Source of the DNA: Christensenella timonensis
GTDB taxonomy: Bacteria > Bacillota > Clostridia > Christensenellales > Christensenellaceae
DNA length: 64,000 nt
Direction of reading: 5' to 3'
Assembly (NCBI RefSeq): GCF_900087015.1
Contig: NZ_FLKP01000002.1
Location: forward strand, 1,364,001 to 1,428,000
In this document: in pieces, positions 24,524 to 34,800 of the stretch
How positions within the stretch are numbered: the first letter of the stretch is position 1
How the letters are laid out: every line of letters begins with the position of its first letter
Notes under the pieces: model-generated
What the model was told of the DNA's origin: nothing
Seen by the model: the letters and a program-made list of their open reading frames with translations, nothing else
Database searches by the model: none
Position numbers and translations under genes: made by a program

Positions 24524-25171
24524 ATGGTTTCAGCAAGTGATGTAAAGACACTGCGCGAAAGATCGGGCGCAGGGATGATGGACTGCAAAAATGCGCTTAG
24601 TGAAGCGAATGGCGACATTGAAAAAGCAAGTGAGATCCTTAGGGAAAAAGGACTTGCAGCCGCTGTAAAAAAAGCGGGCAGGATCGCTGCGGAGGGTATC
24701 GTCGGTTCTTATATCCATATGGGCGGTAAGATCGGCGTGCTGGTTGAAGTAAACTGCGAGACGGACTTTGTTGCAAAAACGGATCAGTTCCACGACCTTG
24801 TAAAGGATATCGCGATGCATATTGCAGCAGCGAACCCGCTGTATGTCTCCGAAGAAGAGGTGGATCCGGCAGTACTGGAAAAGGAAAAGGAAATCCTGAC
24901 GGCACAGGCTCTCAATGAAGGGAAGCCTGCCAATGTCGTTGAAAAAATGGTAGAAGGCAGGATCAAGAAATACAAGAAAGAGATTTGCCTTTTGGACCAG
25001 CCTTTTGTAAAGGATCCGGACAAGACGATCCAAGACCTTTTGAACGAGCAGGTTGCAACGATTGGGGAAAAGATTTCCATCCGTCGTTTTGCAAGATACG
25101 AGATGGGCGAAGGCTTGGAAAAGCGGCAGGATGATTTCCAGAAGGAAGTTATGGAGCAAGCGGGTCTTTAA
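24524..25171 (+). CDS. tsf: Translation elongation factor Ts
   Basis: Nucleotide exchange factor of EF-Tu. ATG 24524 sits 8 nt after GGAGGG (24511-24516); a TTG at 24509 overlaps that site and is rejected. The 215 aa contain the UBA-like N-terminus [19 protein letters not shown] and the core [13 protein letters not shown]. It is the short EF-Ts form; Bacillus EF-Ts has about 290 residues with a second core subdomain. A strong terminator follows directly after the stop. Confidence 0.97.
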   Translation: MVSASDVKTLRERSGAGMMDCKNALSEANGDIEKASEILREKGLAAAVKKAGRIAAEGIVGSYIHMGGKIGVLVEVNCETDFVAKTDQFHDLVKDIAMHIAAANPLYVSEEEVDPAVLEKEKEILTAQALNEGKPANVVEKMVEGRIKKYKKEICLLDQPFVKDPDKTIQDLLNEQVATIGEKISIRRFARYEMGEGLEKRQDDFQKEVMEQAGL

Positions 25172-25177
25172 GACTTT

Positions 25178-25212
25178 AAAAAAGAGAACACATTCGTGTT
25201 CTCTTTTTTTTA
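25178..25212 (+). terminator. Terminator between tsf and pyrH
   Basis: A perfect 14-bp stem (25178-25191 with 25196-25209), ATTC loop and T-run. pyrH starts 24 nt downstream and shows no own promoter, so read-through must feed it or the hairpin is regulated. Confidence 0.92.
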
Positions 25213-25236
25213 GCAAAATATAGCGAGGAGAAAAGC

Positions 25237-25944
25237 ATGGAACCGAAATATAAAAGAGTAATCATGAAAATCAGCGGCGAGGCGCTGTGTTCTGAGAAAA
25301 ACCATCCCCTTGATTTTGATATCGTGGCGAATGTGGCGGATCAGATCATTGCAATCGCGGAACAGGGAGTAGAGGTCGGCATTATTGTAGGCGGCGGGAA
25401 TATCTGGCGCGGCGCACGGGTGGGCGCGCATATGGATCGGACGACCGCGGATTATATGGGCATGCTGGCAACGGTTATCAATGCGCTCGCTATGCAGGAC
25501 GCCCTGGAGGAAAAAGGACTGCAGACGCGCGTACAGACGGCGATCGAGATGCGCCAGATCGCGGAACCTTATATCCGCAGAAAGGCAATGAAGCATCTGG
25601 AAAAAGGGCGTGTCGTCATCTTTGCCTGCGGCACGGGCAACCCTTATTTTTCAACAGATACTGCTGCGGCGCTGCGCGCGGCTGAAATGGAAGTGGATCT
25701 TATCATGCTGGCGAAGAACGTGGATGCGGTGTATGACAGCGATCCGAAGACGAACCCGGATGCCAAACGTTTTGAGTATATCTCCTATATGGATGTGATC
25801 AACAAAGGCCTCGCGGTTATGGACAACACGGCGATCACGCTTTGCATGGATAACCATATCCCGATCATCGTCTTTGGGGTCAATGAGAAAGACAGTATAC
25901 AGCGCGTGGTCAGCGGGGAACAAATCGGTACGACGATCAAGTAG
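25237..25944 (+). CDS. pyrH: UMP kinase
   Basis: Amino-acid-kinase-fold enzyme making UDP from UMP for RNA and UDP-sugar synthesis. The 235 aa show [45 protein letters not shown], the [20 protein letters not shown] loop, and [25 protein letters not shown] precedes ATG 25237. Neighbour order rpsB-tsf-pyrH-frr is highly conserved. Confidence 0.98.
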   Translation: MEPKYKRVIMKISGEALCSEKNHPLDFDIVANVADQIIAIAEQGVEVGIIVGGGNIWRGARVGAHMDRTTADYMGMLATVINALAMQDALEEKGLQTRVQTAIEMRQIAEPYIRRKAMKHLEKGRVVIFACGTGNPYFSTDTAAALRAAEMEVDLIMLAKNVDAVYDSDPKTNPDAKRFEYISYMDVINKGLAVMDNTAITLCMDNHIPIIVFGVNEKDSIQRVVSGEQIGTTIK

Positions 25945-25979
25945 ACCCGCCGGTAAGAATCAAGGGAATGGGCATTGTG

Positions 25980-26008
25980 TTTTATGGCTTTTTGCGATAC
26001 AATATAAT
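25980..26008 (+). promoter_or_regulatory. Possible promoter of frr
   Basis: A perfect TATAAT (26003-26008) lies in the 123-nt pyrH-frr gap; 17 bp upstream is only TTTTAT (25980-25985). The start point would be about 50 nt before frr. Confidence 0.4.
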
Positions 26009-26067
26009 GTAGAAAATGAAGACCATTTTTATGCAATCTGAGAATGATGAAAGGAATGGATTTTGAT

Positions 26068-26631
26068 ATGCAAGTGGAACATGAGGCACTGAAAACAGCG
26101 GAAGAAAAGATGGAGAAGACGCTTAACGTCTTGAAAAAAGAATTGGTGAGTATCCGTGCGGGGAGGGCGAATGCACAGCTCCTTGACGGCATTATGGTAG
26201 ATTATTATGGTACGCCCACGCCCATCAGCCAGGTGGGGAACATTTCGGCGCCGGAACCGAGATTACTCGTGATCTCGCTTTGGGACACCAATATTTTGCA
26301 TGAAGTGGAAAAGGCGATACAAGCTTCCGACCTTGGCATCAACCCAGCCAACGACGGCAAGGTGATCCGGCTTGCTTTCCCGGAAGTCACTGGGGAAAAG
26401 CGTCAAGAGCTGGTAAAGCTGGCAAAGAAAAAAGCGGAAGAATCAAAGATCGCGATCCGTGCGATCCGCCGGGACGCCAACGAAGTATTTAAAAAGGAAA
26501 AAAAGACGAGTACGCTGACCGAAGACGATTATGATATCCTTGAAAAGGAGATACAGGAGCTGACGGATAAAAAGGTCAAGAAAGTCGAAGAAATACTGCA
26601 GTCGAAGGAAAAGGAAATCCTCGAAATATGA
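26068..26631 (+). CDS. frr: Ribosome recycling factor
   Basis: Splits post-termination ribosomes together with EF-G. From ATG 26068 it has 187 aa, close to the usual 185, with SIRAGRANAQLLDGIMVDYYGTPTP, LLVISLWDT and a charged three-helix C-terminus (RAIRRDANEVFKKEKK). AAGGA (26051-26055) is 12 nt upstream. In-frame ATGs at 26044, 26047 and 26056 would add 4-8 residues but have poorer ribosome sites. It overlaps the next small gene by 4 nt. Confidence 0.96.
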   Translation: MQVEHEALKTAEEKMEKTLNVLKKELVSIRAGRANAQLLDGIMVDYYGTPTPISQVGNISAPEPRLLVISLWDTNILHEVEKAIQASDLGINPANDGKVIRLAFPEVTGEKRQELVKLAKKKAEESKIAIRAIRRDANEVFKKEKKTSTLTEDDYDILEKEIQELTDKKVKKVEEILQSKEKEILEI

Positions 26632-26837
26632 TGCAGCTTCTGGGACTGCCTCTTGATCAAGTTTCTAAGATGCTGGAAAGGGAAGCGATTCCCTACAGGG
26701 TCGTCTATTATCGGTCGTATAAGCCATATGAAGACGCCGACTCTGTTCGCGTGATACGCGCGCGGGAAACGGATGGCGTATATGAGCTTGTCGTCGGTGA
26801 ATTTAAAACAGGAATTGATGAGGAATCCCAGAGCTGA
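26628..26837 (+). CDS. Small uncharacterised protein encoded between frr and uppS
   Basis: A 69-aa ORF starting MMQLLGLPLDQVSKMLEREAIPY, coupled to frr by ATGA overlap. The sequence suggests a helix followed by short strands (VVYYRSYKP, VRVIRARE, YELVVGEFK). This order is loosely reminiscent of a single PASTA-like unit, but I cannot assign it. Its last codons form the 5' arm of a terminator. No signal peptide or membrane segment is seen. The coupling and clean reading frame argue that it is real; function unknown. Confidence 0.65.
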   Translation: MMQLLGLPLDQVSKMLEREAIPYRVVYYRSYKPYEDADSVRVIRARETDGVYELVVGEFKTGIDEESQS

Positions 26838-26860
26838 CCGGCTTTGGGATTTCATTTTTT
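26824..26860 (+). terminator. Terminator overlapping the small gene's 3' end
   Basis: AATCCCAGAGC (26824-26834) pairs with 26841-26851 with one mismatch, and a T-run follows. uppS begins 24 nt later without a visible promoter. Confidence 0.75.
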
Positions 26861-26883
26861 AAGCGGTATGGAGGGAATGGGAT

Positions 26884-27639
26884 TTGGGCCTTTTTTCAAA
26901 AAAGAGAAAAGCAGAATTAAAAGCTTTGGACATGAGCAGCTTGCCCGTGCACGTTGCGATCATCATGGACGGCAACGGGCGGTGGGCAAAAAAGCGTATG
27001 ATGCCGCGTGTCGCAGGTCACAGGGCGGGGATGGGCAAGGTAAAGACTATCATTCGCATGAGCAGCGACATTGGCATCCGTTATTTGACGCTTTACGCGT
27101 TTTCGACGGAAAACTGGAAACGCCCCAAAGAAGAGGTCGGGGCGCTGATGGGATTGTTAATAGAATATTTACAGAAAGAACTTGACGAGATGCATGAGAA
27201 AAATGTAATATTCAATACCATAGGGGATATTACAAAACTTCCCAAAGAAGTGATCGCCGTGTTGGAAAACGCGAAGGAAAAGACAAAAAACAACACGGGG
27301 ATGACGCTGAATATCGCGCTGAATTACGGTTCGCGTGCAGAGATCGCGGAGGCAGTGAGGAAGATTGCCGGGGAAGTGAAGGATGGTGGGCTCGCAGTAG
27401 AAGATATCGATATGCAGACGATTTCGGATCACCTGGAAACTGCCGGGCAGCCGGATCCGGATTTTATGATCCGTACCAGCGGCGAAGAGCGCCTTTCCAA
27501 CTATCTCCTGTATCAGCTGGCGTATGCCGAGTTTTATTTTACGCCCGTTTATTGGCCGGACTTCGATGAGCGGGAATATGAAAATGCCTTGGTCGAATAT
27601 CAGGGCCGGCAAAGAAGATACGGCGGACTGAAGGGGTAG
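26884..27639 (+). CDS. uppS: Undecaprenyl diphosphate synthase (cis-prenyltransferase)
   Basis: Makes C55-PP, the lipid carrier for peptidoglycan and wall glycans. The 251 aa include the catalytic Asp in VAIIMDGNGRWAKKR (D29), TLYAFSTENWKRP, and the terminal PDFMIRTSGEERLSNYLLYQLAYAEFYF with the Mg-binding Glu region. TTG 26884 has GGAGGG 8 nt upstream. It leads the lipid and isoprenoid section uppS-cdsA-dxr-rseP-ispG. Confidence 0.96.
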   Translation: MGLFSKKRKAELKALDMSSLPVHVAIIMDGNGRWAKKRMMPRVAGHRAGMGKVKTIIRMSSDIGIRYLTLYAFSTENWKRPKEEVGALMGLLIEYLQKELDEMHEKNVIFNTIGDITKLPKEVIAVLENAKEKTKNNTGMTLNIALNYGSRAEIAEAVRKIAGEVKDGGLAVEDIDMQTISDHLETAGQPDPDFMIRTSGEERLSNYLLYQLAYAEFYFTPVYWPDFDEREYENALVEYQGRQRRYGGLKG

Positions 27640-27642
27640 GGT

Positions 27643-28566
27643 ATGTTAAAAAGGATACTGGTCGCGATACCGATCGTTATTATCGTTGCGCTGGCACTGT
27701 TTGTACAGAGCTGGGTATTGGCCGTCTTTGCGGTCGTCCTCGGATGCATGAGCCAGTTTGAAATCGTGCGTGCAATGGATGGAAACGGTAAGCCGGTCGT
27801 AAAAACGGTAAGCTTCCTGTTTGCAGGGATATTGGCAGCTTTATTTTTGGTCGATTTCGGGAACAGACAGGCATGGGGCCCATTTACAGCGTCGTACTTT
27901 ACGCCGACAACTGTGCTGGTTTTGTTTGTGGCATTGACGATGACCACTTTTATTGCGGCCATGTTTTCAAAACGCCATACGGCGGAAAGTGTTGGAAACA
28001 CAGTGCTGACACTCGTTTACCCGCAGATGCTCCTGGCCTTATTCTATGCTTTGATCCTGACCTTTGCATACCCGCATTATGTGCACGATTGGTTTGATGT
28101 TTTCCATCATTACGACGAGCCGTATACTGGACAGCTGGTTATGCTGCTTATGGTATTCCTTCCCGCGATGTTCTCCGATACGTTTGCCTATTTCTTTGGG
28201 ATGGCGTTCGGAAAGCGTAAGCTATGCCCGCAGATCAGTCCTAAAAAAACGGTAGCGGGATGCGTGGCGGGAATTATCGGCGGCGTTGTGGCGGCTCTGC
28301 TGATCTGGCTGGTATTTGACAATATGATCTATCTGAGCGGGCATTATATTGTTATGGGGCCGCTTGTGAATTACCTGGCTGCGGGAGGGATCCTGGCAGC
28401 GATCTCGCAATTTGGGGATTTATCCGCATCGTTTTTGAAACGGGCGCTGGGCATCAAGGATTTTGGAAAGCTGCTGCCGGGACATGGCGGTGTGATGGAC
28501 AGGATAGACAGTGTTATATTCTGCATTCCCGTGGTTTTTATTTTGTCGATGACGGCTATAATCTGA
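27643..28566 (+). CDS. cdsA: Phosphatidate cytidylyltransferase
   Basis: Integral membrane enzyme making CDP-diacylglycerol from phosphatidate and CTP. The 307 aa have about eight hydrophobic segments and the C-terminal CTP-transferase signature: KRALGIKDFGKLLPGHGGVMDRIDS (about 272-292), plus DTFAYFFGMAFGKRKL. It starts 3 nt after the uppS stop. Confidence 0.95.
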   Translation: MLKRILVAIPIVIIVALALFVQSWVLAVFAVVLGCMSQFEIVRAMDGNGKPVVKTVSFLFAGILAALFLVDFGNRQAWGPFTASYFTPTTVLVLFVALTMTTFIAAMFSKRHTAESVGNTVLTLVYPQMLLALFYALILTFAYPHYVHDWFDVFHHYDEPYTGQLVMLLMVFLPAMFSDTFAYFFGMAFGKRKLCPQISPKKTVAGCVAGIIGGVVAALLIWLVFDNMIYLSGHYIVMGPLVNYLAAGGILAAISQFGDLSASFLKRALGIKDFGKLLPGHGGVMDRIDSVIFCIPVVFILSMTAII

Positions 28567-28579
28567 CAGGAGAAAATAT

Positions 28580-29722
28580 TTGAAAAAAGTTACGATACTG
28601 GGAGTAACGGGATCGGTCGGACGGCAGACGCTGGATGTGGCGCTCGCGTATCCTGAAGAAATAGAAATCGTATGTATGTCAGCCCATACGCATGCGGAGG
28701 AGTTGGCAGAGCTTGCAAACCGGGCCCGCCCGGAATATGTGGCGCTGACGGGGCTGCAAGACGTTGCTAAGCTGAAGTCTTTGCTTACATATGAAGCAAA
28801 AATCATCAGTGGGAAAGATGCGCTCAAGCTGGCATGCGGCGCAGGCGATCCTGATTTGGTGGCTCTTTCCGTTTTGGGGATCGCAGGATTGCCGGCGTTT
28901 GAGGAGTGCCTCAAAACCCATACGGCAGTGGCGCTTGCAAACAAGGAATCGCTTGTTTGCGGCGGTGAAGTCACGAAGAAGATGATAGAGGAGACCGGAA
29001 CGCTCATCCTTCCCGTAGACAGCGAGCATTCGGCGTTGTTCCAGTGCCTGGGACAGAAATATAAGGTACGCAAGGTACGCAGGCTGTGGGTGACGGCTTC
29101 GGGCGGCCCGTTTTTGAAATGGGAAAAAGAAAAAATATATCATGCGCCCAAAGAAAGCGCATTGAAACATCCAAGATGGGACATGGGCAGGAAGATCACC
29201 ATTGATTCGGCTTCGCTTGCAAACAAGGGGCTGGAAGTGATCGAAGCGCATTATATGTACCACATGAAACCACAGGATATCAAGGTTCTGGTGCACCCGC
29301 AGAGTATGGTGCATTCGATGGTGGAGTTTGAAGATTGTTCATTGCTGGCACAATTGGGGCCGGTGGATATGCGTATGCCGATACAGAAGGCGTTGCTCTA
29401 TCCGCAGATGAAGGAGAGCCGTCTTACGAAAGCGCTTAATTTTTATGAAATCAGCAGGCTTGATTTTATTGAACCGGACATGGAGCGGTTCCCCTGCCTG
29501 CGGCTTGCGTATGACGCAATGGAAACGAAAACGACGGCGGTATTCAATACAGCCAATGAGGCTGCGGTAGATCTGTATCTGAATGATCGGATCTGCTTCG
29601 GCAGGATACCGGAAATAATAGAAGACAGTATGCATAAATTTTGTGGAAGGAACCCGCAGAGTATAGATGAGATACTGTCTATGGACGCCGAAATCCGGGA
29701 GTATGTGAAAGGCCTGCTCTAG
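28580..29722 (+). CDS. dxr: 1-deoxy-D-xylulose 5-phosphate reductoisomerase
   Basis: Second step of the MEP isoprenoid pathway, NADPH-dependent. The 380 aa have the Rossmann start ILGVTGSVGRQTL, ALANKESLV, the metal/substrate loop LPVDSEHSALFQCL, ASGGPF, and SLANKGLEVIEAHY. TTG 28580 follows CAGGAGA. Together with ispG about 1.1 kb downstream it shows that the MEP pathway is used. Confidence 0.97.
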   Translation: MKKVTILGVTGSVGRQTLDVALAYPEEIEIVCMSAHTHAEELAELANRARPEYVALTGLQDVAKLKSLLTYEAKIISGKDALKLACGAGDPDLVALSVLGIAGLPAFEECLKTHTAVALANKESLVCGGEVTKKMIEETGTLILPVDSEHSALFQCLGQKYKVRKVRRLWVTASGGPFLKWEKEKIYHAPKESALKHPRWDMGRKITIDSASLANKGLEVIEAHYMYHMKPQDIKVLVHPQSMVHSMVEFEDCSLLAQLGPVDMRMPIQKALLYPQMKESRLTKALNFYEISRLDFIEPDMERFPCLRLAYDAMETKTTAVFNTANEAAVDLYLNDRICFGRIPEIIEDSMHKFCGRNPQSIDEILSMDAEIREYVKGLL

Positions 29723-29747
29723 GATGTACGGTTTTGGAGGAACATAA

Positions 29748-30794
29748 TTGCAGATATTTCTTAGTATTATCATTACGCTGCTGGTACTGACGGGACTTGT
29801 GGTCGCGCACGAGTTTGGGCACTATATTGTGGCGAAGAAAAACGGGATCAAAGTGACCGAGTTTGCGATCGGGTTTGGGCCTAAGCTGGTCAAGTGGTAT
29901 AGAAACGGGACGGAATTTTCGATCCGGCCGTTTTTTATCGGCGGGTTCAACAAATTCGCCGATGATGAGGAAAAAGACCCGGAACCGGGGGATTTTCGTG
30001 CGGCTTCGCTGAAAAGCCGTTTCCTGACGATCATTGCCGGCCCGGCAATGAATATCATCGTAGCGGTCATCTTATCTACTGTGATTTTGATGACGGCCGG
30101 GGATTTCCAAATCAATCCGAATCCGCAGTTCAGCGTGCAGGTGCAGGAAACAGTGCAGGGGTCGCCCGCGGAAACGAGCGGGATCCTGCCGGGCGACGTC
30201 GTCAAAAGTATGAATGGTGTGGAAATACACGATAATGCCAGTTGGAACGAAGCGATCAATGCGGACAGCGGAGAAAAAAGAAGCATCGTCCTCCTCCGTG
30301 ACGGGCAGGAGATCGAACTGGAAGTACCGTTTTCGGGGACGAGTGAAGATGGCAGCAAGCTGATTGGGATGAATGTGCAGGCGGAGCCTGTGAAGTATCA
30401 TTTTTTTGAGGCGGTCGGCATGAGCTTCCAATGGCTGTTTTTAATGGTGGGTCAAATGTTTACCGCGCTCGGCCAGTTGTTCTTTATGGGACAGGGAATC
30501 GAAAATATGGCGGGTATCGTCGGCGTGGTACAAATCGTCGGGCAGGTGATCCCGTATGGATTGGTGAGTATATTGACGCTTTCAGCGCTGTTGAGCGTGA
30601 ACCTGGCAATCATTAACCTGCTGCCGATCCCGGCGCTGGACGGCGGCAAGATCGTATTATATGCGGTGGAAGGGATACGCAAGAAGCCTGCGCCCCTGAA
30701 AGTGGAAGGGATATTGAACCTGATCGGTATGGTGCTGGTCTTTGGACTGGCGATTTTCCTGGTATTCCAGGACGTTTCCAGGATGGTTATGTGA
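29748..30794 (+). CDS. rseP: Site-2 metalloprotease RseP/RasP
   Basis: Intramembrane zinc protease that cleaves anti-sigma factors, signal-peptide remnants and division proteins; in B. subtilis RasP clips FtsL. The 348 aa have the HEFGH zinc motif in the first transmembrane helix (H21, E22, H25), one PDZ domain (about 125-200) and the third ligand region NLLPIPALDGGK (from about 289). Four transmembrane helices are expected. TTG 29748 has GGAGG about 8 nt upstream. The stop overlaps the start region of the ispG frame. Confidence 0.95.
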   Translation: MQIFLSIIITLLVLTGLVVAHEFGHYIVAKKNGIKVTEFAIGFGPKLVKWYRNGTEFSIRPFFIGGFNKFADDEEKDPEPGDFRAASLKSRFLTIIAGPAMNIIVAVILSTVILMTAGDFQINPNPQFSVQVQETVQGSPAETSGILPGDVVKSMNGVEIHDNASWNEAINADSGEKRSIVLLRDGQEIELEVPFSGTSEDGSKLIGMNVQAEPVKYHFFEAVGMSFQWLFLMVGQMFTALGQLFFMGQGIENMAGIVGVVQIVGQVIPYGLVSILTLSALLSVNLAIINLLPIPALDGGKIVLYAVEGIRKKPAPLKVEGILNLIGMVLVFGLAIFLVFQDVSRMVM

Positions 30795-30805
30795 GGATGT
30801 ATGGG

Positions 30806-31870
30806 ATGAAAACCAAAACGGTCAAAATCGGTGGTGTAAATATTGGCGAAGGCAACAAAATCGCGATCCAGTCTATGACGAATACCGATACCAAAAAGGT
30901 ACGGGAAACGGTGGCGCAGATTTTGGCGCTGGAGCAGGCGGGGTGCGAGATCGTGCGCAGCGCGGTCTATGACGAGGAGTGCGCGCGGTATATTCCCAAG
31001 ATCAAAGACCAGATACACATCCCGTTTGTGGCGGACGTTCATTTTGACGCCAATATCGCTGTAGCCGCCATTGAAAACGGTGTGGACAAGATACGCATCA
31101 ACCCGGGAAATATCGGAAATGAAAAAAAGGTAATGCGGGTTGTGGATGCGGCCAAAGCGGCGGGCATACCGATCCGTGTGGGAGCGAACGCAGGATCGCT
31201 TTCCAAAGACATGCTGGATAAATTCGGCGGGCCAACGCCCGAAGCGCTGGTCGAGAGCGCGCTTGCCAATATCCGCATTTTAGAAAAGGCAGGATTCGAT
31301 AATATCGTCGTATCGATCAAATCGTCAAGCGCGCCCGTTTGCGTGAAGGCATACCGCGGTATTTCCAAGCTTGTGCCGTATCCGCTCCACCTGGGTGTGA
31401 CGGAAGCGGGGACATACAACAGCGCGGTCGTCAAATCAGCGGTCGGACTGGGGTCGTTGCTGCTCGACGGGATCGGCGATACGATCCGTGTATCGATCAC
31501 CGGCGATCCGGTGCAAGAGGTACATGCGGCGCGTGACATCTTAAAGAGCTGCGGGCTCCTGCAAAACAGCGTGGAAATCATTTCCTGCCCCACGTGCGGC
31601 AGGTGTACGATCGATATCGAAAAAATCGCGACGAGCATAGAGCGTTTTACAAAAGATATCAAGGTTCCCATGAAGATCGCGGTCATGGGCTGTGCGGTCA
31701 ATGGCCCGGGGGAAGCGCGGGAAGCCGATCTGGGAATCGCGGGCGGACGCGGCGAAGGACTGTTGTTCGCGCATGGCGAAGTTTTGCGGAAAGTGGATGA
31801 GTTCGATATTTTGCCTGAATTGCGGCGTATGATACTTGAGTTGGCAGAAGAGAGGGAGCAAAGCAATTGA
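30806..31870 (+). CDS. ispG: 4-hydroxy-3-methylbut-2-enyl diphosphate synthase (flavodoxin-type)
   Basis: Fe-S enzyme of the MEP pathway converting MEcPP to HMBPP. From ATG 30806 (GAGG 9 nt upstream) it has 354 aa; ATG 30797 and GTG 30791 are in-frame alternatives too close to the ribosome site. It begins TKTVKIGGVNIGEGNKIAIQSMT (TIM barrel); the 4Fe-4S ligands match the family spacing: C261-x2-C264, C296 in MGCAVNGPGEA, with Glu303. It occupies the place where Bacillus has proS. Confidence 0.95.
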   Translation: MKTKTVKIGGVNIGEGNKIAIQSMTNTDTKKVRETVAQILALEQAGCEIVRSAVYDEECARYIPKIKDQIHIPFVADVHFDANIAVAAIENGVDKIRINPGNIGNEKKVMRVVDAAKAAGIPIRVGANAGSLSKDMLDKFGGPTPEALVESALANIRILEKAGFDNIVVSIKSSSAPVCVKAYRGISKLVPYPLHLGVTEAGTYNSAVVKSAVGLGSLLLDGIGDTIRVSITGDPVQEVHAARDILKSCGLLQNSVEIISCPTCGRCTIDIEKIATSIERFTKDIKVPMKIAVMGCAVNGPGEAREADLGIAGGRGEGLLFAHGEVLRKVDEFDILPELRRMILELAEEREQSN

Positions 31871-34800
31871 ACGCGCAAATCAAAAACCTTGCACAAATCC
31901 TGGAAAAAATAAACAGTGATGCGCGTTTTGGCGACGCGATCCGTTTTGACCGCGTGGAATATTCGGAAGAACAGGAACTGCTGGATGTCTTTTTCAAGAC
32001 TTCAAAGCATCTGGCGCCCGCGCATTTTTTAAAGCTCAAAAAAGCGCTTGCGGAATCGTGCAGCACAGGGCTGTGCATCCTGCTGGATCAATCGGATTTC
32101 AAACAGGAATTTTGCGATAACAAGGAGACCTTGGAAAAATATATCAAGGATTTTATAGCGCTGACGCAGCCTACGGTGATCCCCTTTATCCGCAGTGCGG
32201 CAATCAGGCTGAAAGATAACCTTCTGCATATCGATTTTGACAGCGATATGGGCGAAGGTGTTTTTTTGTCCATGGGCGTACAGGAGAAGGTAGAAGCCTA
32301 CCTGCGCGGAACTTACGGGATACAGGGAGTCGTGCGTACCGGGGTTTCGCAGGAGGCCGCAGGAGAATATGAGCCGGATGAAGAGATCGGCAGGATCCTT
32401 GCGCAGCAAAGCAAGCCGGAAACAGCGAACGTAAACAAGCCTTTGAAACCACATCCGGCAGTGCGCCCAACGGGTGGGAACGATGATGCACCGCCGTGGG
32501 AGGACAGGCCCGCTGCGGCCCCTAAAAAGGCGCGTGCGGAGGGTGCGGCGGCACCGGCCTTTACCACACAGATATGCAACCTTCGCGCGGATGAAAAATG
32601 TACGATCGAAGGCGAAGTCGTTTTTACAGAGGATAAGGAGCTGAAAGACGGCGAGCTGGTAAAGCATAAATTCGTGGTGTGCGACTACAGCGCAAGCGTC
32701 ACCTGCTTTTTCCTGGAAAGCAGTAAATACAAAACAAAGCTGGCCGCACCCAAGGTGGGTCAGTGGATCGTGCTATCCGGAATGTGCACGGACGATCCTT
32801 ATGAGCATGAAAAGACGATCAAGGCTCAGAGGATCGAGCGTTCCAGCCACAAGGACAGGGAAGATACGGCCGAAGAAAAGCGCGTAGAGCTGCATACACA
32901 TACCCAGATGTCGGCACAGGACGGCGTTTCCGACGTGCGCAAGATCATCAAGCGCGCGGCGCAGTGGGGGCACAAGGCGATCGCGATTACAGACCATGGC
33001 GTGGTGCAGGCTTTCCCGGATGCGGCGAATGCTGCCAAGCAAAACGGGATCCGCGTAATCTATGGCGTGGAAGCCTACATGATAGATGATTCCAAAAAGA
33101 TATATGATTCCAACGAGAAAAAGAGTTTTGACGAGGAATATGTCGTTTTTGACATCGAAACGACAGGGCTTTCGCACATCAACTGCGACATTACCGAAAT
33201 CGGTGCGGTGCGTGTGAAAAACGGAGAGGCGCTGGATCGGTTCCAGACTTTTGTGAAGCCGTCAAAGCCCATCCCGCCCAAGATCGTTTCCCTTACGGGG
33301 ATCACGGACGATATGGTGAAGGATGCGCCGTTGCCGCAAGAAGCTCTTTTGGCGTTCAAACAGTTCTGCGGCGAAGACTGCGTGCTGGTGGCGCATAATT
33401 CGGCTTTCGATACGAAGTTTATTTTTCACAAATCCAAAGAATTTGGCATCACATACTCCAACAAAGTCGTGGATTCGCTTGCGCTGTGCCGGCTGGCGTT
33501 CCCAAAGCTCAAAAACCATAAACTGAACACGGTGGCCGCGCATTTGCGCATCCCGCTCGACCATCACCGGGCGGTAAACGATGCAGTTTGCACGGCGGGG
33601 ATCATGCTGCGCTGTTTTGAAGAATTCCGCAAAAACGACGCACAGGATATGCAGGACGTAAACCAACTGTTTGCCGGACAGGCCGGCGGGAAAAACGCGA
33701 GGGCTTACCACACGATCATTTTGTGCAAAAACAAACGCGGCTTAAGGAATTTATACAAGCTGATCTCACATGCGCATTTGGATCATTTCTACAGGAAGCC
33801 GCGTATGCCCAAAAGCCTGATCGAAGAGCACAGGGAAGGGATCATCATCGGTTCCGCGTGCGAAGCGGGCGAACTTTACCAGGCGCTGCTTGCCGGGGCT
33901 TCGGAAAAAAAACTGGAGGAAATCGCAGGATTTTACGATTATCTGGAAATACAGCCGGTCGGTAACAATGCATTTATGGTCAAGCAGGGCATCCTTGCCA
34001 GCGAGGACGATATCAGGACGTGCAACCGCAGGATCGTCGAATTGGGTAAGAAGCTGGGTAAGCCGGTGGTGGCGACATGCGACGTCCATTTTTTAGACCC
34101 GCAGGACGAATATTTCAGGCGTATTATTTTCCAGGTGCAAGGATATGACGATACGGAGCAGGCGCCGCTTTATTTGCGTACGACGGACGAAATGCTGGAA
34201 GAATTCGCCTATCTTGGTGAAAAGACCGCATATGAGGTCGTTGTGACCAATTCCAACAAAATCGCGGATATGACGGAGGAGATCGAGCTGTTCCAGGCGG
34301 AAACGGCGATGCCGACCATCGAGGGCGCGGCGGAAAAGATCACGGAGCTTGCTTTTCGGACGGCAAAGGAAAAGTATGGGGATCCGCTGCCCGAGCTCAT
34401 CGAGGCGAGATTGAAGCGCGAGCTGGATTCGATCGTCGGGCATGGGTTCTCCGTACTCTATTACAGTGCGCACAGGCTGGTCAAAAAGTCAAACGAAGAT
34501 GGTTATCTGGTCGGCTCCAGGGGCTCTGTCGGCTCCAGCCTCGCGGCGACGATGACGGGGATCACGGAAGTAAACCCGCTGCCGCCGCACTACGTCTGCC
34601 CAAACTGCAAGCACTCGGATTTTGACGTTGACAAGGAAAGCTATGCCGTGGGCGTCGATCTTCCGGACAAGGATTGCCCGGTGTGCGGTACGAAGTATTT
34701 AAAAGACGGTTATGATATCCCGTTCGAGGTATTCCTGGGGATCGATGCGGACAAGGTGCCTGATATCGACCTCAATTTCTCCGGCGAATACCAGCCGGTC

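Noticed and set aside
32029-32667. - strand ORF of 212 codons opposite the polC N-terminus
   Set aside because: Shadow ORF; the polC frame is continuous and recognisable.
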